Positions 6,381-13,997 of a DNA stretch of 13,997 bases are shown here, one piece after another. Made by a program: the position numbers and the translations under genes. Position 1 is the stretch's first letter. Each line of letters starts with the position of its first letter. This DNA is from Bacillota bacterium (lineage in GTDB: Bacteria; Bacillota; Limnochordia; Darwinibacteriales; DTU012). The DNA lies in the NCBI GenBank assembly GCA_012521805.1, contig JAAYLQ010000090.1:1-13997 (forward strand). Reading direction: 5' to 3'. A model generated the notes under the pieces. That model had not been told where the DNA came from. It did no database searches and saw nothing but the letters and a program-made list of their open reading frames with translations.

Positions 6381-7163
6381 TCATTGTCCCTCATAATATT
6401 GTCTGATTTCGTTTACCGCTGTGCTTAATTCCAACCCAAACTCAGGAATGCCAGTCGTATAAGGTCCGATCACATTTAAATCGAAATAGACAATAATGTG
6501 GTTTTCTGTGATATAAAAAGACTGAATATTACTTAAATCCTGGGCACTAATTTCACTGACAAAGTAAGCAGATGGGTTTGCTTTAATCTGCTGGTTGATC
6601 GCCCTCAGCAGTACCCCCCGTTCTTGTTCAGTTGTAAACAGGTCTGCAAACTCAATAATTCTACCGGTGGTCAGATCTATATTAACCGTCTCCATAAACC
6701 TTGACTGCTGATGCTTTTCCAGGTAATGGCTGAAACTGACCGTTAAGCTAAGAATTCCACCAGAATTGTAATTTACTTGATAATCTACTTCTGTAATATA
6801 TTTCGGTATCTGGCCTGGAGGTACTGCCATCCTTTCAAGGTACTTATGAGTGTTAGATTCGATTTCATGATCAAAATGAATAATGCCCTCATAGAACATG
6901 CGGTTCAGCTGTTCATAAAGATCTCGATCATTAACACCATAAATAACCGGGATCGAAAGAAAGCTTGAGTAGACTGGACTTTCTTTTTCCCGTATCCGAT
7001 TCACAACTATTACATCATAATTAGGCCTTCCACCGATAATGCGGTACCAATACGGATTAATCCGATATTCCGCATTAGCCTGATCTGCGGTCAGCACAAA
7101 ACCAACAGTGAGCAAACAGGCTGCAATCAGTACTAGTAAAAAACGGCGTTTAGCGAGATACAC
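6381..7163 (-). CDS. Exported DUF3298/DUF4163 (RsiV/PdaC-like) protein
   Basis: A 260-residue protein with an N-terminal export signal and an extracytoplasmic C-terminal domain. Residues 5-7 are KRR, followed by a hydrophobic stretch (8-25) and a likely signal peptidase site ANA|EY after residue 31. The mature part resembles the DUF4163 (about 55-150) plus DUF3298 (about 160-250) pair found in the RsiV anti-sigma ectodomain and in PdaC; the signature GPYTTGIPEF is at 233-242. In RsiV this fold binds lysozyme, but ligand and role here are unknown. There is no cytoplasmic anti-sigma region and no adjacent sigma factor, so it is not RsiV itself. C16 sits in an IAAC lipobox-like context, making a lipoprotein possible, although hydrophobic residues continue after it. 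The GTG at 7163 is preferred because GGGAGG (7176-7171) lies 7 nt before it; a TTG at 7193 would add 10 residues. It follows the GGDEF/HD-GYP gene by 55 bp and is probably in the same operon. Confidence 0.8.
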   Translation of the reverse strand: MYLAKRRFLLVLIAACLLTVGFVLTADQANAEYRINPYWYRIIGGRPNYDVIVVNRIREKESPVYSSFLSIPVIYGVNDRDLYEQLNRMFYEGIIHFDHEIESNTHKYLERMAVPPGQIPKYITEVDYQVNYNSGGILSLTVSFSHYLEKHQQSRFMETVNIDLTTGRIIEFADLFTTEQERGVLLRAINQQIKANPSAYFVSEISAQDLSNIQSFYITENHIIVYFDLNVIGPYTTGIPEFGLELSTAVNEIRQYYEGQ

Positions 7164-7170
7164 CAAGATC

Positions 7171-7176
7171 CCTCCC
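7171..7176 (-). promoter_or_regulatory. Ribosome binding site deciding the DUF3298 gene start
   Basis: GGGAGG on the minus strand, 7 nt before the GTG at 7163. It places the start so that the KRR n-region and hydrophobic core form a signal peptide of ordinary length. Confidence 0.65.
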
Positions 7177-7218
7177 GCTAACAATAGTCGCAACTAGAGC
7201 GTTCGTTGTGTCCGTAAA

Positions 7219-9018
7219 TCATTTCCCCTGCTCTGCAGCACTGTAAAGCTCATCCAGGATTGGGATAGCAATTTCAACCAGCTCTGGATCGAACTGAGTG
7301 CCTGCATTAGCCTTGATCTCAGCTATAGCCTCTTCATGGGTTACTTGGCTGCGGTAAGGACGATAACTTGTCATAGCATCATATGCATCAGCAATCGCTA
7401 GAATGCGGCATTCAACTGGTATTTCGGTTCCTGACAGCCCCAAGGGATAGCCGCTGCCATCCCAGCGCTCATGGTGGCAGAGAATTAAGTGCGAAACACC
7501 GGCTAGATGTGGAGAAGATGTAGCAATGCGGTAACCTTTTTCTGGATGCTGCCTCATTATTTTCTTTTCAGCTTCCGACAGCCTGCTTTTTTTTGTGAGA
7601 ATACTGTCAGGTATACCTACTTTGCCGAGATCATGCACTTTCGCCAGCAGTGCCAGATCTTCCCGCTGCGCTTCGGAAAGCTGCATTTTTTTGGCAATCG
7701 CCTCACAGATTGCCTCCATCCGAGCCGCATGTCCATGGGTAACATAATCCCGTTCTACTAAGGCTGCCATAAGAATATTCACGATTTCTGACTTCATATT
7801 TACGCTCCGGTAAAGCTTATCGTGGAGCAGCTGATCATCAGCAATTTTATAAAGTTCAGTTAAGCTAAGTGTCCCATCTTCAGCTGTAGCACAGCCCATG
7901 GAAATGCTTAAAGGCAGAGTCGGATTTTCTCGATTGTACTGGTCAACTGCAGCGCGAATCCTGCGGATTAATCCCTGCACCTGTTCATCACTGCACCGGG
8001 GCAGAATCACTCCAAATTCATCACCGCCTAGGCGAGCTGCCACCCCCCGCTCTCCAACACAGTCTTTAAGAATCTTAGCAAATGAGCGCAGAATCTGATC
8101 ACCACAGGGATGGCCCATGCTGTCATTGATAATCTTCAGCCCATCTAAATCAGCTGCAATAACCGAAATAGGATAGTCCCTAGCTTCCTGCTGCTTAACG
8201 ATATGCTCTTCAAAATGCCGGCGGTTGTACAACCCAGTCAGCACATCATGCATGCTGAGGAACTCTAAACGCTTCTGATAGTGAATTCGCTCGGTAATAT
8301 CCCGGACCAATCCGCTGAACCCGGTTATTTCCCCGGTGCTGTTCTGAATCAGGCTGATCGACGCCTCTCCATAACAGATCGAGCCATCTTTCCGCCTCAA
8401 TTTGAGTGTATTAATCCGCTTTGATGACTGCTGCTCCCAAACCTCCCGAAAGATTCTAAAGGCTTTACGGCGGTTTTCACAGATAGAAAGCATATTAATG
8501 CCCGCTAATTCACCAATCTCATATCCCAGCAGTTCATACAACGATTGATTGCAGAAAATAATTCTGCCCTTCAGATCGATTTCATAATACCCTTCCTGCA
8601 TATTGGCCAGAATATCACGGTATTTCTTTTCTGAAAGCCGAAGCGACTCCTTAATCTGCTTCCGAGATAAGGCATCCTCAAGGCTGCGGGCAAAAATGGT
8701 GTATAACCGCCGCTTCTGAATCGATAGCGGTTCCGCTTGTTCCATATACAAATAGCCTATTGAGTTAATAAAGCGGTGGAGAAAACTCTTTGCACCCGGA
8801 TTCCCAACCGCAGCACAGGGATCTTCATGGGCCATAAACCCCCAACAGCCGCTGCAGTTTCTAAGGACCGGATCATCTAAACTAAGAATTAATTTTTGAA
8901 CCTCCAGCAAGCGACCGGCCTTTTCAATTACCTGTTGAAACAGCTCTTCACTAGGAAGTTCACTATCAAAAGCAGAAAGGTCCATTATCAACAGCAGCTC
9001 ATATGCTTGCGGTATCAT
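7219..9018 (-). CDS. Sensor-PAS-GGDEF-HD-GYP protein, cyclic-di-GMP synthesis and hydrolysis
   Basis: A 599-residue soluble protein. Order: N-terminal region resembling a short GAF domain (about 5-118) with a Cys cluster C55-x2-C58 and C68; PAS (about 128-245); GGDEF (about 252-405); HD-GYP (about 410-595). The cyclase motif is intact (LGGDEF 330-335, with AADLDGLKIIND at 288-299). No RxxD inhibitory site precedes it, since the position reads VGER. HD-GYP is also intact: H430 in THGH, H462-D463 followed by GK, H491, H515-H516 and WDGSGYP (519-525). HD-GYP proteins degrade c-di-GMP to pGpG or GMP, so the protein may be bifunctional, with the sensor domains setting the balance. The ATG overlaps the stop of the FIST gene (ATGA, 9015-9018), implying translational coupling and a functional partnership. 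A G-rich weak ribosome binding site precedes it. Which activity dominates cannot be read from sequence. Confidence 0.94.
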   Translation of the reverse strand: MIPQAYELLLIMDLSAFDSELPSEELFQQVIEKAGRLLEVQKLILSLDDPVLRNCSGCWGFMAHEDPCAAVGNPGAKSFLHRFINSIGYLYMEQAEPLSIQKRRLYTIFARSLEDALSRKQIKESLRLSEKKYRDILANMQEGYYEIDLKGRIIFCNQSLYELLGYEIGELAGINMLSICENRRKAFRIFREVWEQQSSKRINTLKLRRKDGSICYGEASISLIQNSTGEITGFSGLVRDITERIHYQKRLEFLSMHDVLTGLYNRRHFEEHIVKQQEARDYPISVIAADLDGLKIINDSMGHPCGDQILRSFAKILKDCVGERGVAARLGGDEFGVILPRCSDEQVQGLIRRIRAAVDQYNRENPTLPLSISMGCATAEDGTLSLTELYKIADDQLLHDKLYRSVNMKSEIVNILMAALVERDYVTHGHAARMEAICEAIAKKMQLSEAQREDLALLAKVHDLGKVGIPDSILTKKSRLSEAEKKIMRQHPEKGYRIATSSPHLAGVSHLILCHHERWDGSGYPLGLSGTEIPVECRILAIADAYDAMTSYRPYRSQVTHEEAIAEIKANAGTQFDPELVEIAIPILDELYSAAEQGK

Positions 9019-10118
9019 CTGCTTTCACCCCCGATAGTGACAGACAGAGCTTTATTGTAATACAAGGGAACTCCAAAGGGACTGTTGATCGCTCCAAAAC
9101 ATAATACACCCAGGGTCGGGAGCTCCCCTAATACCCGGTAGATATTCTGCGATTCATGACGGAAATTTTCTTTTTGTAAATGCTCCCTGGAACAGCAGTC
9201 AAAAATAATGGCAAATTGAGGTGCTGGATGCTGAGTCAACGCCTCTTCAGTGATTCGTTTCGCTATCGCCGGGAGCGCTGGAAGACTTGTTGTCATCAAG
9301 CTCACCAGTGACTTCGGCGGGATTTCAGCAATGCACACCAGAGTCTGATCCTCAACACGAATAACGTCGCGAACAACATACTCGCCGCGGCCGCAGGGAA
9401 TGCCTAACTGATATTTATGATCAGTAATATCCACATCCTGGTCCAGTACCTGCTGAATTACATCGCGATAGCGCTTTACAGCCGGCTGTCCATCTAATTC
9501 ATAGATCCGATTCCGCTCAGCCCGGGTAACAAGCATTGGTTCACCAAAGGGCATCCACCCGTGGCCAACTCTGTGAGAAAAATAAACATCCTTAACTAAA
9601 GCTGCAGCCAGACCTTCGTAGGTAAATCCAGCTTCAGTAAACTGACCAGATGTTCCACCTCCAAAATACTGAAAGTTAGGGCCTAAATTAGCATAAATTC
9701 CGCGAATCAAAGCTGATATTCTTATATTGCCTACTGGAGGCAGCATCAGTACAGCACCAGAGCGTTCACTGCTGTCGGCTAGAGCTGGTCCGACGTTTTG
9801 CCCGTCCTTATAAGCCTGTTCATTATCAAGGGCAGTCAGTTTGGTTCTGGCACTGATTCCATACAGCGATAAGGCCGCAACACCCTGCTGGTAAACCTGA
9901 TCAGCGGTAAAAATGGCAGCAATTCTTCCTCCGATAAATGGAGACCCCTTCAGCACATTGCTGCATGCTTCCCAGACAGCCTGCAGTTTATAATCGCCAG
10001 CGAAAAAGATAATCGTTAAATCGGGGAGCTGTGATTCAGATATACACCCAGCTAAGGCCTGTTCAACTGCGGTTTTTGCATCTTGTTCCTGACTAATTCC
10101 AATCTTTGTCTGCACCAC
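9015..10118 (-). CDS. FIST-domain sensor protein
   Basis: A 367-residue soluble protein with FIST_N (about 33-190) and FIST_C (about 200-360). Family landmarks include FFAGDYKL (38-45), the GGRIAAIF segment (63-70), FGGGTSGQF (152-160), HGWMPFGEPMLVTRA (186-200), the ELDGQPAV linker (207-214) and a C-terminal LCFGAINSPFG (339-349). FIST proteins are intracellular small-molecule sensors commonly encoded beside signal-transduction enzymes. Some, named NosP, bind heme and sense NO and control c-di-GMP enzymes or histidine kinases. Whether this one binds heme, amino acids or another ligand is unknown. A C308-C309 pair lies near the C-terminus. The start is one of two consecutive GTG codons (10118 or 10115) after a GGGGGG tract with 4- or 7-nt spacing; 10115 is equally plausible. 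Its 3' end overlaps the GGDEF/HD-GYP gene by 4 bp, so it likely feeds directly into that enzyme. Confidence 0.88.
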   Translation of the reverse strand: MVQTKIGISQEQDAKTAVEQALAGCISESQLPDLTIIFFAGDYKLQAVWEACSNVLKGSPFIGGRIAAIFTADQVYQQGVAALSLYGISARTKLTALDNEQAYKDGQNVGPALADSSERSGAVLMLPPVGNIRISALIRGIYANLGPNFQYFGGGTSGQFTEAGFTYEGLAAALVKDVYFSHRVGHGWMPFGEPMLVTRAERNRIYELDGQPAVKRYRDVIQQVLDQDVDITDHKYQLGIPCGRGEYVVRDVIRVEDQTLVCIAEIPPKSLVSLMTTSLPALPAIAKRITEEALTQHPAPQFAIIFDCCSREHLQKENFRHESQNIYRVLGELPTLGVLCFGAINSPFGVPLYYNKALSVTIGGESR

Positions 10119-10183
10119 TAAACCCCCCAGCTTTAACCGTTATTGAGAAAATTCTTCACAAAGCCATAATTTTCCTGCACAAT

Positions 10184-10214
10184 AAAATAACCCCTTGGGT
10201 CAAGGGGTTATTTT
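10184..10214 (-). terminator. Strong intrinsic terminator after araA
   Basis: A 14-bp perfect stem (10184-10197 with 10201-10214) centred on a 3-nt gap at 10198-10200, containing ACCCCTT/AAGGGGT and flanked by A/T runs. It lies just after the araA stop at 10224 and before the FIST gene. The flanking T-runs on both strands mean it could work in either direction, but only minus-strand transcription enters it. Confidence 0.92.
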
Positions 10215-10223
10215 TCACCGATA

Positions 10224-11711
10224 TTATCCAAAGTAAGCTTGGTTCCAGCGCAGTTCTTTCTTGAACTGGTTCAAGTCAGTGGAATCATCGATTACCAAAC
10301 ACTCAATTCCTGCAATTTCAGCGAAGTCAACCATATTTTGGACAGTCAGGGCTTGACTGAAGCTGGTATGGTGAGCTCCACCGGCTAAAATCCAAGCCGC
10401 GGCTGCTGTTTTCAGATCCGGCTTGGGAACCCACAGAGCCCGGGCTACCGGCAGCTTTGGTAAATCTTCCGGTTCCACAACTTCTACTTCATTGACAATC
10501 ATCCGATAGCGGTGACCCAAATCAACCAGAGTCACAGCAACTGCTGGTCCAGGAGGCGCTGTAAAAATCGAACGGACTGGATCCGCTTTACCCCCAATTG
10601 ACAGCGGATGAATCTCTAGCACAGGCTGATCAGCTGCAATAGATTCGCAAACCTCCAGCATATGGGCACCTAAGATCTGCATTTTACCTGGCTCTAAGTG
10701 GTAGGTGTAGTCTTCCATAAAGGAAGTACCGCCCTTTAATCCAGCCGCCATTACCTTCATCATCCGAAGCAGAGCAGCTGTTTTCCAGTCACCTTCCGCT
10801 CCGAATCCATAGCCTTTGTTCATCAACCGCTGCACAGCGAATCCAGGCAGCTGCTTTAAGCCGTGGAGGTTTTCAAAAGTTGTAGTAAAGCCGGTGTAGC
10901 CGCCCTGCTTGAGAAACTTCTCAATTGCCAGCTCAAGTCTAGCCTGTTCTGCTAAAGCATCCCGGTGCTCTCCGCCTGGTTTGAGGCTGTCCATCATTTG
11001 GTAGGTCCGGTCATACTCGGCTAGTAATTCTTGAACTTCATTTTCTTCAACCTGATTGAGTACTTCAACCAAATCGCCAAGGCCATAGCCATCAACTGCA
11101 AAACCAAATTGAACTTGAGATCCAACTTTGTTGCCTTCAGTAACAGCTACTTCCCGCATGTTGTCGCCAAATCTAGCAATTTTGACATTCTGAAGTTCAT
11201 GCCAGCCTAAAGCAGCCCGCATCCATCCGGCTAACTCCTGCTCAACTTCAGGATCCTGCCAGTGGCCAACAACAACTTTACGGTCGATGCCAAGGCGGGT
11301 AACAATAAAGCCAAATTCTCTATCCCCATGGGCAGATTGGTTGAGATTCATAAAGTCCATATCAATTTCCTGCCATGGGATATCGCGGTTAAACTGGGTA
11401 TGCAGATGCACAAAAGGTTTCTGCAGCCGCTTTAACCCGTTAATCCACATTTTAGCTGGTGAGAAAGTATGCATCCAGGTGATTAAGCCGATGCAGTTTT
11501 CCGCACTATTCGCTTCCAAACAAAGCTTTGTAATCGCTTCTTGATTAGTCAGAACCGGTTTGAAAACGATGCGGCAGGGGATCTGCTCAGATTGATTCAA
11601 AGCATCAACCATCTGCTTTGAATGTGCTTCAACCTGCTGCAAGGTTTCATCTCCGTAGAGATGCTGACTGCCTGTGATAAACCACACTTCGTATTGTTTT
11701 AAATCAATCAC
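10224..11711 (-). CDS. araA: L-arabinose isomerase
   Basis: A 495-residue cytosolic enzyme (E. coli AraA is 500) that converts L-arabinose to L-ribulose using Mn2+. The N-terminus EVWFITGSQHLYG is diagnostic. The active-site residues fall at or close to E. coli numbering: E306 in GFGAEGDWK, E333 in FMEDYT, H350 in LGAHML, and the His pair 447-448 in GGAHHTSF. The start is GTG at 11711 with a strong AAGGAGGG (11725-11718) 6 nt upstream. That binding site lies in the last codons of the exporter gene, whose stop is at 11704, giving an 8-bp overlap. No araB, araD, AraR-type regulator or arabinose transporter is visible, so it is separated from the usual ara genes within this window. A strong terminator follows. 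Confidence 0.98.
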   Translation of the reverse strand: MIDLKQYEVWFITGSQHLYGDETLQQVEAHSKQMVDALNQSEQIPCRIVFKPVLTNQEAITKLCLEANSAENCIGLITWMHTFSPAKMWINGLKRLQKPFVHLHTQFNRDIPWQEIDMDFMNLNQSAHGDREFGFIVTRLGIDRKVVVGHWQDPEVEQELAGWMRAALGWHELQNVKIARFGDNMREVAVTEGNKVGSQVQFGFAVDGYGLGDLVEVLNQVEENEVQELLAEYDRTYQMMDSLKPGGEHRDALAEQARLELAIEKFLKQGGYTGFTTTFENLHGLKQLPGFAVQRLMNKGYGFGAEGDWKTAALLRMMKVMAAGLKGGTSFMEDYTYHLEPGKMQILGAHMLEVCESIAADQPVLEIHPLSIGGKADPVRSIFTAPPGPAVAVTLVDLGHRYRMIVNEVEVVEPEDLPKLPVARALWVPKPDLKTAAAAWILAGGAHHTSFSQALTVQNMVDFAEIAGIECLVIDDSTDLNQFKKELRWNQAYFG

Positions 11712-13977
11712 TATAAACCCTCCTTGAGAATTTATTTCTAAATATCTGCAGCATAACGGGTAAAACCGTTACGGTTGCAATGCAGCTGATGCCCATTGCT
11801 AAAGCCATTAACACACCAAAAACCATCAAAGTAGCAAATGTAGAAAAACAGAGAATCATAAATCCCGCAATTAAGGTCGCAGCGTTGATTACAATTGCTC
11901 GACCGGCTGTACTGATAGCCACTTCACACGCGTCCGCCAGTTCGCGACCAGCATTAACCTCACTGTTAACCCGGCTGATATAATGAACCGAATAGTCAAT
12001 ACCTAATCCAATGGCAATCGACCCGATCAGCACTGTTGCAGCATCTAAAGGAATGCCAAACCAGCCCATGATCCCAAAGTTAACTGCGATGGTAAACAGC
12101 AGCGGAATCATAGAAACACATCCCTCGCTGAAGGAGCGGGTATAGAGCACCAGAAAAGCTAACACAGCTAAAACTGACCAGACAACACTTGAAACTTGAC
12201 TTTCTGAAAAACGCTGCATATGGTGCTGGATAATTTTTGGCAGGCCAGACACGGTAACTGAAACCCCATCGGGCAGTCGTTCCTTCAATCCTTGTTCCAG
12301 CTTCACCAAAGTATCAGCCAGCTGGGTAGTTGCCGAGCTCTCCAGCCAGGCGTAAATCATAGCCTTCTGCTGCTGGCTGCGACTCACAAATACGCTGGTT
12401 AGACTACTTGGAAGCTGCTGATAGGCTAATGGAACTAGACTGGGATGCAGTTCCCCATCAGGACTAAAATCCCGAGCCAGAGAAGCCATAGATGAAGTAT
12501 GGGTTACTAGTGGAACTGTCCGGACATATGATTCTAATTCGTCGATTAAAGGCAAAAATTCGGGGTTCAAAGCACCAGAAGGCTGGTGGGTGTCAACCAC
12601 AATTAATACCTGCTGGGAGCCGCCAAAATACTGTTCATAGACGCGCAGACCTGTGGCTACAGGACTTGAACTGCGGAAATAGCGGGCAATATTTGCTTCA
12701 ACAGTAATTTGGGTGAGACCAAATCCGACTAAAACCAAAATCGCCACTGCTCCCACAGCTACTCCACGGCTATGGTTCATAACCCACTTGGCCAGTTTCC
12801 TCAATAGAATTATATCCCAAGATGAATTTTCCTTAGCCTTATTGAGCTTCATTTTCGGCTCAGGAAAAACTGTCAGCAATGCAGGGATGCCGAGAACAGT
12901 AAAGAGATAAGCAACCATCACACCAAAGCCGGAAAAAGTGCCAAAATCTTTTACCGGTATTACTGTCGAAGTGCGCAGCGAAATCAAACCGACAGCTGTT
13001 GTCAAGGATGTCATGGTGCAGGGAGGAATCATCTCCTCCATCACTAAAAGAATCGACTCTTTTTTACTTCCAGCGTTAAATTCCAATTCCTCTTGATACT
13101 TATGTAAAATATGGATCCCATCAGCAGAACCAATTACAATTAGGATTACTGGCATGATCACGCTGACAAGCGTAATTGAATAGCCAAGCCACGCCATCAG
13201 TCCCATAGTGATTACCATCGCGGTGAGGACTGTTGCTCCCGGAATCAAAAAGCCGAGCCAGCTCCGGAAGCTGAGAATCAAGACTACAACCACTATCAAT
13301 GCCGCGAAGGGAAATAACAGGAATGCATCGCGTTTAATGCTTTGATCCATCTCATGGGTGATATACGCAGTCCCGGTGAAGTTAAATTGATCTGGTCCCC
13401 ACTCTTGGGATAAAATCTGTTCCAACTCTTTAACCGTTTGCTTTCCCCGACTGGTGTAGCTGCCAATAATATAAATTTCGACCAGCATAGCCTCGCTGTC
13501 TTCACTGATCATGCGTTTTCCATTAGGACTTTGAGCCAACCGCTGGCGAAACTGCTGAACTTCAGCAGCTGTTGTCGGTATTCGCTGGGCAACGGGTAGA
13601 GACTGAACCAGAAAACCACTCAATCCGAAATATGAAGTGTCGAAAGGACTGATTACTTCAAATACATAATTTACTTCCCTTATTTTTGCGATCAGATCAG
13701 CTGCCTGCTGTAGAACTAGCGGATCATTCATATCTCCCCGCAAAATCAAGTAGAGAGGATCGCCAACAGTGAAGTCGCGGGCTGCAGTTTCAATAGCCCG
13801 GGTTTCAGCTTCACTTCCTGTGGTCAGCTTTGTTACATCTGTATCAATGTATAAATTTGTCAGCTGATAACCAAAAAAGACGGTGATTATTAAAAACCCA
13901 ATCAGTACAATCCATGGGTAGTTAACTGCAAACCGCGGTAGAACTTTTTCAAATAAAGATTTAAAACGCTGTATCAT
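11704..13977 (-). CDS. RND superfamily (MMPL/SSD-type) exporter
   Basis: A 757-residue inner-membrane protein with the duplicated six-helix RND layout. TM1 is at about 23-40, a first extracytoplasmic loop at about 41-215, TM2-6 at about 218-370, TM7 at about 404-421, a second loop at about 425-590 and TM8-12 at about 595-745. The length and helix pattern match the COG1033 'predicted exporter' / MMPL type rather than the roughly 1000-residue AcrB type. Charged membrane residues that could carry protons are D286 in GSADGIHILHKY (TM4) and D661 in GLGIDYSVHYIS (TM10), placed symmetrically in the two halves. Related proteins move lipids, hopanoids or peptides, but the substrate here is not readable. 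The ATG has GAGGAAG upstream, and the window ends 20 bp beyond it, so upstream partners such as a regulator are not visible. It overlaps araA by 8 bp and is likely co-transcribed with it. Confidence 0.93.
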   Translation of the reverse strand: MIQRFKSLFEKVLPRFAVNYPWIVLIGFLIITVFFGYQLTNLYIDTDVTKLTTGSEAETRAIETAARDFTVGDPLYLILRGDMNDPLVLQQAADLIAKIREVNYVFEVISPFDTSYFGLSGFLVQSLPVAQRIPTTAAEVQQFRQRLAQSPNGKRMISEDSEAMLVEIYIIGSYTSRGKQTVKELEQILSQEWGPDQFNFTGTAYITHEMDQSIKRDAFLLFPFAALIVVVVLILSFRSWLGFLIPGATVLTAMVITMGLMAWLGYSITLVSVIMPVILIVIGSADGIHILHKYQEELEFNAGSKKESILLVMEEMIPPCTMTSLTTAVGLISLRTSTVIPVKDFGTFSGFGVMVAYLFTVLGIPALLTVFPEPKMKLNKAKENSSWDIILLRKLAKWVMNHSRGVAVGAVAILVLVGFGLTQITVEANIARYFRSSSPVATGLRVYEQYFGGSQQVLIVVDTHQPSGALNPEFLPLIDELESYVRTVPLVTHTSSMASLARDFSPDGELHPSLVPLAYQQLPSSLTSVFVSRSQQQKAMIYAWLESSATTQLADTLVKLEQGLKERLPDGVSVTVSGLPKIIQHHMQRFSESQVSSVVWSVLAVLAFLVLYTRSFSEGCVSMIPLLFTIAVNFGIMGWFGIPLDAATVLIGSIAIGLGIDYSVHYISRVNSEVNAGRELADACEVAISTAGRAIVINAATLIAGFMILCFSTFATLMVFGVLMALAMGISCIATVTVLPVMLQIFRNKFSRRVYSD

Positions 13978-13997
13978 CTTCGACTTCCTCTTTTTTC

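Noticed and set aside
6375..6389. TTATAATCATTGTCC as a PerR box
   Set aside because: Three of 14 defined positions differ and it overlaps the end of the DUF3298 gene; kept only as a possible half-site.
10144..10158. TGAGAAAATTCTTCA as a LexA-like or other operator before the FIST gene
   Set aside because: The symmetry is imperfect and it does not match the Bacillota LexA box; no promoter could be placed around it.
11287..11544. Plus-strand reading frame of 85 codons
   Set aside because: It is a shadow of araA in another frame, with no family resemblance.
1..13997. Mobile elements, CRISPR arrays, tRNA or rRNA genes
   Set aside because: No transposase or integrase, no spaced direct repeats, and no tRNA or rRNA-like sequence were recognised on either strand.

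Overview
The window looks like chromosome from a Bacillota (Firmicutes) bacterium, probably an anaerobe. The base composition is moderately AT-rich. Start sites carry strong AGGAGG-type ribosome binding sites, GTG starts are common, intrinsic terminators are present and intergenic gaps are short. A flavodiiron O2/NO reductase and stacked cyclic-di-GMP signalling enzymes fit an anaerobe. No phage, transposon, tRNA, rRNA or CRISPR sequence was seen. The exact lineage cannot be fixed from sequence alone.

Layout. On the plus strand, 156-1862 encodes a PAS-GGDEF-EAL protein with a degenerate GGDEF motif, so it is most likely a c-di-GMP phosphodiesterase. It ends in an intrinsic terminator that overlaps its stop codon. 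malQ (4-alpha-glucanotransferase) follows at 1930-3390 and collides tail-to-tail, with a 13-bp overlap, with a minus-strand class A flavodiiron protein gene (3378-4580). Everything from there to the right edge is on the minus strand: a divergent gpsA-type dehydrogenase (4723-5682), an unrecognised 133-residue protein (5838-6239), a secreted RsiV/PdaC-like DUF3298 protein (6381-7163), a PAS-GGDEF-HD-GYP protein (7219-9018), a FIST-domain sensor (9015-10118), L-arabinose isomerase araA (10224-11711), and an RND/MMPL-family exporter (11704-13977) that overlaps araA by 8 bp.

Functional grouping. The clearest unit is FIST -> PAS-GGDEF-HD-GYP (ATGA stop/start overlap) -> exported DUF3298 protein. 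It reads as a small-molecule sensing, c-di-GMP turnover and envelope-response cassette. FIST proteins include the NosP heme/NO sensors, which makes gas sensing a testable hypothesis; a flavodiiron NO/O2 reductase is encoded about 4.4 kb away. Exporter and araA form a second overlapping unit, closed by a strong terminator between araA and the FIST gene.

Regulatory DNA is the other point of interest. A 15-bp site upstream of the flavodiiron gene matches the Fur 7-1-7 box (TGATAATNATTATCA) at all but one defined position. A related palindrome lies over the -10 of a near-consensus promoter in front of the unrecognised gene. Nested inverted repeats lie directly upstream of the flavodiiron ribosome binding site. 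A five-codon reading frame with a consensus ribosome binding site precedes a terminator upstream of gpsA. All intergenic gaps are shorter than 300 bases.
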